Below, piece by piece: positions 58,701-64,000 of a DNA stretch of 64,000 nt. Each line of letters begins with the position of its first letter. The first letter of the stretch is position 1. The stretch comes from Obelidium mucronatum. Lineage: Eukaryota > Chytridiomycota > Chytridiomycetes > Chytridiales > Chytriomycetaceae. The notes below the pieces were generated by a model, which was not told where the DNA came from, did not search any database, and saw only the letters and a program-made list of their open reading frames with translations. The translations under genes were made by a program, and so were the position numbers. Location of the stretch: contig JAIVFH010000092.1 of NCBI GenBank assembly GCA_025765595.1, positions 62,001 through 126,000 of the forward strand. Direction: 5' to 3'.

Positions 58701-59583
58701 CCACCAATCAGATTTGTATTCCACCCGCGCCACATCCCCAATCCCATCCACAAGTCTCACTATCAATCATATATCCATATGTTGATTACTTTATCTTGTT
58801 AGTTGTATAGATGGAAGGGTAATGTGTCCCAGGTAAATACTTACGCGTTCTGACGCAACACAATAAATAAACCTTCCCTTTTATATCCATTCGGCTTGTA
58901 TTCTAATTCCATCTAACAGTCCCACCGCCGGAGGCGGTGTTTCATCTCCGCTGGAGGCATACCCGAAGGGGATGTATTCTTTTTTTTCTTTTTCTTTGAA
59001 GGCAGGCGGTGCCTAAGGGGATTTATTTTTTTTTTTGCTTTCTTGTATTTTCTTTTCATACTGCAAAAGGCAGGAGTTTACCGCCGTAGGCGGGTCCCAC
59101 CGCCGGAGGTGGTGCATTCTTTTATTTAATTTTCTTTTTCATACTATTTCCTTTTCCATTATCAATAGCTTCTTTTTTTCTAATCAAACAGCAAAACAAT
59201 TAGGTTTAATCTCCCCCACGGTCTTCCGCCAATGTTTCCGAGAACTGGACATGCAACACGACCTTGTCCTTGCCCGCAATGAACAATTCAACCAACTCGG
59301 TCTCGGTATCGTACGAAACGGATTCGGTTCTTCTGAAACTGAACACAAGTTTGGCAAAGGACTGACTTGGGTTGGTTGGGGTGGTGCAGGTGGTTCAGTT
59401 GCCTTCATGAATAGGGAATATGGAATCTCGATTGCTTATACAATGAATTTTTGTCATTTGCAAAGTGTCGGGGATATAAGGGTTTGGAGGATTTTGGATG
59501 AATTGGTAAGGATTTTGAAGGAATCTGATCCAGAGAGGTTTCATCGTGTTTCTGCTGATGGACAGTTTTTGCATTCTTCTTGA
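49726..59583 (+). CDS. Serine beta-lactamase-like hydrolase, membrane-anchored (copy 2), with an 8.3-kb intron
   Basis: Exon 1 starts METAISTLVPTLAVVATALVAL, a signal-anchor, then LNPPPKPPVVGFTADG as in copy 1. Intron 1 is 49973-50036. Exon 2 has the SxxK motif (STSK), GGGKEKVTLGQLLAHRGGVAFL, AYHAVSRGWFLNE and FEFNYGIPDSP, and ends HDD at 50916. The donor at 50917 (GTGTGT) and the acceptor at 59190-59191 (CAAACAG) join it in frame to KQLGLISPTVF at 59192. That join aligns with STKGLVSYQTF in copy 1. The last exon carries WVGWGGAGGS and ends at 59583. The 8,275-bp intron holds hairpin arrays B1 and B2 and a Ty1/copia element. One extra base near 50,198 breaks the frame. Exon 2 is much more GC-rich than the same exon of copy 1. 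Substrate unknown. Confidence 0.8.
50931..51816 (+). repeat. GC-rich mini-hairpin array B1, about seven units
   Basis: Tandem units of roughly 80-125 bp. A full unit has, in order on the plus strand, CTGCC-GAA-GGCAG, CCGCC-GTA-GGCGG, CCGCC-GGA-GGCGG twice, and ATCCCC-GAA-GGGGAT, followed by TATTC and a run of 8-12 T. Units differ by base changes and lost hairpins. The array sits in the last intron of hydrolase copy 2, in sense orientation, and is cut at 51,816 by the retrotransposon. Confidence 0.9.
51817..52053 (-). repeat. 3' LTR of the copia element
   Basis: Copy of the 237-bp LTR. Read on the minus strand it begins TGTTAGATGG and ends CGCGTCTGGA; it starts with TG but lacks the usual terminal CA. 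It contains a TATAAAAGG box about 35 bp from its start. Confidence 0.9.
52252..58470 (-). CDS. Gag-Pol polyprotein of the copia element
   Basis: One uninterrupted frame of 2,072 residues. The first 550 or so are Lys/Glu-rich Gag with a Cys/His cluster (CSWHGRYEAEKDCYW; CPCRPK). Protease: TADSGAQ. GAG-pre-integrase zinc site: HCFAH and CVSC. Integrase triad: Asp in LEIIHADS, Asp in GIHTDEGSE, Glu in NGLIERLVQ. Reverse transcriptase: KARLVAMGNTQEYGVDY, AQMDVSVAFLYGDL, YVDD. RNase H: FADASYA, STEAEFYAL, HIDIRASFLRDHL, ADILTKALP. All catalytic residues are in place, so the element may still be active. Gag and Pol share one frame with no shift or stop between them. It contrasts with host genes here, which carry extra-base steps. 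Confidence 0.95.
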   Translation of the reverse strand: MIDNILSPNKYSSLENTKKVENSDQSDNCARRKDKMNTNHKTIQLRHGSSKLQAAEWVRSLIEAGVLPRINEMLQMDNDKPKFDLEKKVIKSKESLLREHAEKRKLFDREIGELEMREEYAKAKALFPRYFKWSKKADEKLKCTKVVDTDPMDDGKQIEFDYPSEVEKEISIKVEMIRVKKMKEELETDQKVEVAMFEEQQKADERHNKSLESLLAAQFKNIKEIRSPKYMDDTWIKETEDCKSIQEIYDRVKAAALKFSDRDVIQNLSVVKSQMLRKDFKDPDEVISIAKDVWRATRMTHPNRPLSDSSFTDIIHRMNANFRMAMSEVINTDRAHGHHFQTLCQRLIADEEGVYTPDRLSGEYATAKSNYVLERKRAGLDSDSEDEKESSLSKGKKKAMKGLSTNPKSDGPKPSESRKHWCSWHGRYEAEKDCYWRTLCPNTKKGESRQEHAKNCNLRQMCPCRPKSKTNGDEDAGNKSGGFGKNGTTKWVDKKRKSDDSQLANLEKQMSKLQQLKEKLLGQSKKKLKSCKTDDEEMENDEETDDGEDDSPKPPSKREVKFKSIMKRLGITELDSKPDNGNSENNHSDVDEHGDVIMSLGDDENNSGKIKTTADSGAQVHGYKEPLPVGARITNIRHVQNQTVTGISNNSSKVYAIAEIIQKINGKKFKLKEVRMIKTLTENLFSIGTYLDTEGGNVYTTATGMYHSKASNPNSWVRIAQRVKGGEYSMLPAEAVESPKTMLEIMDPVTIATLKHVIEMDQAEKKLKGNEYSLTSEYFMINPEFVEPTDKEMEEELNRLFDIDNASDSPAMASSRKDADFLINHLKPGLEIENSLLADRASHVPPNAESEVRKELICRIASMKERKLNSPKTDQIERDDAPSEKSKRGKRKMINLEDLHCFAHLSPALIKNSISAGVVVGVEVNHVKKTNDKPQREIGTKTGCVSCAIGKIRRDPITSRIDGKATRLLEIIHADSILLPCETPNREKYMIILCDEWSRMGAVLFCRGKDDIVPRMVEILLKWEQKFDKQIGGIHTDEGSEIINSSLKSQFELSAKRPIAPNYVTSPPYTKELNGLIERLVQSLKDGVITMLIHSRLPKNMIKYAAEYYMRIRNRLIHKQAGYPNKEITSPYMLWEGKPANLARELPFGCQVTIYQDPDKRDGKWENRGSPGIFLGMEGNIVYRVYDLKARRITSCFHLIAHRDRFPGLVRSKNELVNLSDPMAHYAPSHPVPTEQDRDNVWRQDEVQAETVIEDEEPQELNRYNLRSRGPLDDSIQGRNELTSPDDPEIVEVTSETTEEMSTTKEGIETNKEELTMDETIDGLIELAPELIIPDASDEVMPKLLEDDDDDSDPEISDESSDEEEGDKEKRRPTIDWDPMIENEVKPEKINRIQWDPEGLEEVLNKWGIAKSLRSKGETEKLGKLKLMVQQKIEDSLPTDKGFRKKLEKRIKRRVKRKDIMRIRAFLTDPIIESMVTAAVVESIKPFANPNPFPDERIDIDDLEPVPKTLAQAKKSKYWLKWLEAQKAEMNSHFERNTFGYLKRSNVPPGKKLLRSKWVFDYKLDIENGCLLKFKARLVAMGNTQEYGVDYKETFAPVIRKETLRMMVALSEMNDWFIAQMDVSVAFLYGDLQERNFMFCPEGFPQYDESGESLVCEIYRSLYGLHQSAKEWNDVLTKYLLDKGYIQSVKDSCLFHKYDKEKKIFVMVYVDDFIFMSSDRETIEELKALMKDRFEVKDLGEAKHVIGLQVEKINNDKYEGTWIGQPKYTRDLLMRMKMWNRTINGKEMPIEIKLSPMSEGWVRVETSPTLNKEKNSEYRTAVMSMMYLATISRPDIVHAVHTLSQYQNDATEHEWKAVLHLCRYLRGSWDHGIFYQKSALPPIVFPTDDAFDDFLIQLTKDLKGFADASYAMEKGRKSRSGYLFMMAGGIVSWFSKKQSVVALSSTEAEFYALAEGIKEALWYRQTLEEVGFPLKGPTVIGQDNMSTIAVATNPVHHKMMKHIDIRASFLRDHLKKKNVELIYCPTEDMIADILTKALPVKQHRKIVALMGMRSLADLKLESMIPAFTERRF
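58682..58918 (-). repeat. 5' LTR of the copia element
   Basis: Identical to the other LTR over 237 bp. In the element's orientation it would drive transcription leftwards, opposite to the host gene, from the TATAAAAGG box near 58,880. Confidence 0.9.
58919..59116 (+). repeat. GC-rich mini-hairpin array B2
   Basis: Continuation of the array on the far side of the retrotransposon: CCGCC-GGA-GGCGG, CCCGAAGGG, T run, GCAAAAGGCAG-type, CCGCC-GTA-GGCGG and CCGCC-GGA-GG(T)GG. Same orientation and order as B1, with more decayed units. It resumes mid-unit, between the second and third hairpin. Confidence 0.85.
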
Positions 59584-59995
59584 TTGGTTTTGTTGTTTTT
59601 GTCAATAAAAAGGTGTTTCATTCAATAAATTGACATTTTATTGTTTGAAGGCCCCGTTCAACCCCCAAAAATCAAGAATTTATGATACTTATGAAAGGGC
59701 ACACTCCTTCTTCTGCCACAAGGGCCCAGTAAATCACCCACTCCCAATCGCAAGCTCTCTTTATTCGTGATTGGTAACAAAAAAACAAATGGTTAAAAAT
59801 GAAAGACCCTTGGATTTCCTGTTGAATGAATGAATATGATGCGTTGAAGAAGGAAATCAGGTCTAGGTTCCCTTTGTGAAGGCGAGTGAGCAGTGTTTTG
59901 TAGACTATTCATAAAAACAAATTATGGTATTTGGTTCGAATTTATTTGCAAAACTCAATAGAAAAGAAGAAGAAAAGATAACACATAAGAGGTTC
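59584..59995. other. Intergenic stretch, convergent 3' ends
   Basis: AT-rich DNA between the hydrolase stop and the ABC-transporter stop. AATAAA-like signals occur near 59,600-59,630. No gene seen. Confidence 0.4.
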
Positions 59996-62900
59996 TTACG
60001 CAATAACAACCTCAGCCAACGTAGTAGAATCCTGAGTGTTATGGGGGTACTTGTAGTCCCGTTCAGCATCATTGATAACATCAAGGAAAATCTGCTCCAA
60101 AGATGCAGGTGAGATTCGATATTCACGAATGCGACCTTGTCGTTTGAGAGCCTCGCACTTGTCAAACAAGGTTGCGAGCTCAACGTTTTCTTGAATGTGG
60201 ATTGTCACATGTGAATCATGACCCCTCTTGACTTCCTTGATTTGAAAGTCGAATACCGCAAGGTCTTGATCTTCATCGGCTAGTTGCATGTCGATTGAGA
60301 CTCCAGTTGCAAACTTGGCGCGCAAATGATCCATGGAACCAATGCACTTGAGCTGACCCCGGGACATGATTGCCAAGCGGTTACTTATAGCTTCTGCTTC
60401 TTCCATACTATGAGTAGTAATCTGAAACAGTCGCGTTAATAAGAAGCATGAGGATGGAGGTAATAATATGTCCACTCACCACAACAGCATGATTTTCAAG
60501 CAGCCCAGTAATGACATCCCACATTCTTCTCTTGGAGAGAATATCCATACCAGTCGATGGTTCATCCAACAAAATCACGGGAGGATTACCAATCAAAGCA
60601 ATCGCAACAGACGTCTTTCTCTTATTTCCACCCGACAAGTGACCAACGAGTTTTCCAGCATGCTCAGTCAGATCCAATCTCTGCAATAATTCATTCACGA
60701 CAGCGGATAAGTCTGCACGACTCACACCCTTGACTTGTCCATAATAGGTGATGACTTCACGAACAGTAAGGTATTCTTGAAGTGCATCGAACTGTGGACA
60801 AACACCAAGGGATTCGTGAACTTTGGTCATGTTTTCAGCGATTCCCCAGCCGTTGACAAATGCTTGACCAGAAGTGGGTGCGAATTTTCCACAAAGCATG
60901 TTGAAGGTGGATGTTTTTCCGCATCCATTGGATCCCAACAACGCAAAGCAAGTTCTAAGACACAAAATTAATTCACTTATCTTCTCAATGAGTCAATAGT
61001 TCTTACCCTTTTGGAACTATAAAAGAAAGCTCCTTCACAGCAACCAAATCCCCATACTGCTTATTAAGTCTTTTCAAAACAAGACTTCCACTGTCCTTCA
61101 CAATCTTTTCGTTGGACGCCACAATATCTTCTTGGACAACATCCTCGTCAATATTCCGAGACGACAACAAGCCACCAGAACCACTAGCCTTGCTTTTCTT
61201 TCCAAAAGACCGCACGTCCATCAAAACCGCAAAGAAAAAGTACACAATCGCCTGCCCAAACATGATGCCAACAGACTTGCCCACAGTCTCACTCATTGGC
61301 AGCAAGGACGTGAAATCCGCACTACATCTCAAATTGATGGAATTGGAATATGCAAACATTGCGTGGAACAATGCGGAGCACGGATTCAAAATCCCAAACA
61401 CAAGACTGATTGTTGTCACGATGGTGCTTTGGACATTCATGTTTGCCATGAGGAGTAAGAGCGTGATGGTGGTCATGTAGATAAAGAATCCGACGGCCCC
61501 AAAGTAGGCGAGGACCATAGGTGATGAGGGAAGATGGGAAAGCTGGCCCAGTGGGATACGAGGTAGCCGAATGTTGTGGATGAAAGGACCATATGAGAAA
61601 AATCGTCAGGAACAGCCAAAGGAAAACTATCGCTAGTAGTGCTGCATTTTCGCGATGATGAAGACAGATGTGCTAATCAGAGACGTAAGAAGAACTATCC
61701 AGCCGTCTACCGAGAATTGAGCAGTCCAATAAGCAAGTGGGCGAACACCTGGCAATGTACAATAAAAAAATCAAGTCAGTACTCATAATTATTAGAAAGC
61801 CAACCAGCAAAAATACCTGATATAAACTGTTGGTACTTGGCATTAGAAGTTCTTTCCCGCACAAGCCCGTTACTCGCCAATAATCCTGGAATAGCAAGCC
61901 CAATAAACTGAAGCAACCAAACGACATTATCCATGGCATCGAAAATTCCAGTTTGGCTGTGCAACTCCAAAAAGGCGATGTGTAGTCAGATTTACAACAG
62001 TCCCAGGGCTTCTTTTCTGCAAGTACAAGTTTGTTGCAATGTTGGCTAAGGCACTGGTAACATCTTGATTATCCCCAACTGAAGCTACAGATACTTCCCA
62101 GACCGAGTCGGACGTTTTGTGAAGAATAGGTGGGATCGCGAAAATGGATGCATTGGAAATGATCGCAGTTTCTGTAGCAGCAGAAGACAGTCCAACAGCG
62201 TTGGTAACACCGCCAAGCAATTGATTGACAGATCCAACTTCCTCTGCAGGGAATACAAAAAGTGGCGAGTCCCTTAAGTGAAGTGCACTAGGAGTGGCAG
62301 GGTCGGGTTGAAAATAAATACAGCCATAAGGTTGATCGATACGTGGTAGAATAACACAGATGACTGACAGAGGCGAGGGATGTTAACTCAATAATATTAA
62401 ATGAACTGCTGAAATATACATACCTGCGCAAATTATCGGAAACACAACTCTGGTGGCAAATAAAGCACGTTCACGGAAAGTAGTCAGCATAACCTTCTTG
62501 ATTATGATTGCCGTTTGAGCGACAAAAGACGGACGAATGACTGGCATCCTCGGAGCGACTGGTACTGCTGAATTCAGCGCAGCACGAGAATGATCGGAAA
62601 TCCAACTAGTTGGGCTTGGGTTGCGATTTAAAGGGGCAATCGTTGCTGTATTCGAGCGACGAAGTGTATTTCCCATACTCAAACGCAAAAACACTTCATC
62701 CAGTGTTGTCACAGTCAAATCGAAACTCTGAATAACGTCTTTTGATTTTTCCAGTTGGCGAATCAGGTTTCCAAAGTTGGAACTGTGTCTTGGAGACAAA
62801 CGAAACTGGATCTCCCCACCAGCAACAGAGAGCACTTCGGCATCAGGAACAAACTTTGTGACGGTATTTTTAACCGCATCGAGATGTCCGGTGGCGATTC

Positions 62901-64000
62901 CTGGCACGACTACAACGAGAGTGTATCCGACACCAAACTCCTTCTTCAGAAAGAGACTGCTTCCAACGCATTTCATTTCACCCTTGTCAAGAATAGCGAT
63001 ACGGTCTGATAAGGCTTCGGCCTCATCCAAAAAGTGAGTTGTCAGCAATATAGTACATTTAGACTTGTACTGCTGCACGATTTTCCAAAGTTCACGTCTG
63101 GAAACAGGGTCGACTCCTGAAGTCATTTCGTCGAGAATAACAATGCGAGAGCCTCCGATAAACGCGATACCAACAGACAAGCGGCGCTTTTGTCCACCAG
63201 AGAGAGACCCAGATAGTGCATTAGCCTTCTCAGCCAAACCAATGGAGTTCATGATTTCATTCACTTCGTCAACAACCTTATTCGCTGGAACGTTCTTGAT
63301 TCGAGCATACAGAACCAAGGTTTCTCGAACCGTCAGTGTGGGGAAGATGGTATCTTGTTGTGGACAAACTCCAAGATCGCCTCGCTTTCGCGTATTGGCC
63401 GAAAAGATGGACGAAGATCCAACAACAGCGTCTCCAGAAGTTGGTGGAAGAATTCCGGTCAACATGGAGATGAGAGCTATTGTTTGAATGATATAGGTAA
63501 ATAACCGAAACACATTAAAATAGAAACACATGACTCACTTGTCTTCCCCGCACCGTTTCGTCCCAATAAACCCAACACAGTTCCAACTTTTACATCAAAA
63601 GACAGATTTTTACAGGCAGTTTGCTTGATTCCAGTACGAGGGTGTGTAAACACTTTTGACAAGTTCTTGATTGAAATACCAACTTCTCCGTCGTCAGACA
63701 TTGGCTCAACTATAGCATCATCTTCCTTCAACAATTCCAGCAAAGCTGTTTGGATATGTTTGAACTTTTCGGCTCCAGTACGAGTAGTCAAAGAGGAAGA
63801 ATGGCGATTTGGGAGATCCAAATGGTTGAGGAATGACTTGCGATAGATACCATGCGATACAAAGGTACACAAAACTTTGGAGAAGAAGAATACAACAGGC
63901 AGTTGCCAGAGTTATTCCTCCAGTTTTGTCTGTCATGGCTGATGGCGGTAGCTCGACTTGAATGAGGCCAGTGATTCCAACCCAATAAGCAGCCGGCGAA
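59996..64000 (-). CDS. ABCA-type ABC transporter, 5' end outside the window
   Basis: The frame enters from the right edge with membrane helices (ACCILLLQSFVYLCIAWYL). NBD1 has GLLGRNGAGKTT (Walker A, split by an intron), the signature LSGSLSGGQKRRLS and VILDEMTSGVDP (Walker B). A second membrane region follows, with a large ectodomain (about 62,450-61,990) and several helices (LLQFIGLAIPGLLA; IVYFFFAVLMDV). NBD2 has LLGSNGCGKTST, GHLSGGNKRKTS and VILLDEPSTGMD, then a regulatory tail ending at 59996. This order is the full-size ABCA plan (lipid export or flipping). Extra-base steps occur near 63,725, 61,981 and 61,598, and one -1/+2 step near 61,645. Several introns have normal sites, such as the one splitting Walker A. 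Confidence 0.85.

Larger units (their letters stand above)
51817..58918 (-). mobile_element. Ty1/copia LTR retrotransposon, complete, antisense to its host gene
   Basis: Two 237-bp direct repeats (51817-52053 and 58682-58918), identical by eye, enclose a single 2,072-codon gag-pol frame on the minus strand. A purine-rich tract (TTGAGGGGAGG) abuts the 3' LTR at 52054-52064, as expected for plus-strand priming. I could not identify a tRNA primer-binding site next to the 5' LTR. Domain order is protease, integrase, reverse transcriptase, RNase H, which defines the copia group. Identical LTRs point to a recent insertion. The flanks are both hairpin-array sequence, but there is no matching 5-bp target duplication. 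Confidence 0.93.

Overview
The window is nuclear DNA of a eukaryote with small introns, mostly 40-110 bp with GT...AG ends, and the standard genetic code. It is most likely a zoosporic (chytrid-like) fungus. The fungal side rests on a cytosolic multidomain acetyl-CoA carboxylase, an Atg20/Snx41-type sorting nexin, chitin-binding-like surface proteins and Crinkler-type proteins. The zoosporic side rests on an IQUB gene, which belongs to the ciliary radial spoke. The assignment is an inference from gene content. No rRNA, tRNA or CRISPR array was recognised.

Layout. 1-8 kb: the end of an unknown gene, a Crinkler-like kinase, a UTP16-like rRNA-processing factor, IQUB and the large subunit of molybdopterin synthase. 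8-16 kb: a very large REJ/TIG surface protein and Snx41/Atg20. 16-26 kb: ribosomal protein uL18, a Crinkler NTPase, an alpha/beta hydrolase, proteasome beta1, a MICOS subunit, an EXD2-like exonuclease and a Mak32-like sugar kinase. 26-34 kb: acetyl-CoA carboxylase. 34-41 kb: a serine beta-lactamase-like hydrolase (copy 1), two cysteine-module surface proteins and ribosomal protein eL14. 41-47 kb: a tandem pair of F-box/TPR genes and a thiolase-like gene. 47-49.5 kb: three tandem genes for tiny acidic peptides that share one promoter architecture. 49.7-59.6 kb: hydrolase copy 2, whose last intron is about 8.3 kb and holds arrays of GC-rich mini-hairpins plus a complete Ty1/copia retrotransposon in antisense. 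60-64 kb: an ABCA-type transporter whose 5' end lies beyond the window.

Two patterns run across the window. First, GC-rich 13-17 bp palindromes with 3-nt G-N-A loops form arrays in at least two introns, those of tiny-peptide gene 3 and hydrolase copy 2, and in both they lie in the sense orientation. Second, many host genes, including essential ones (uL18, acetyl-CoA carboxylase), are broken by single-base steps in reading frame. Nearly all are one extra base, usually a doubled neighbour, while the 6.2-kb retrotransposon ORF has none. Insertion-biased assembly error is the simplest explanation. Coordinates below give whole-gene spans including introns; exon limits are given where they could be read.
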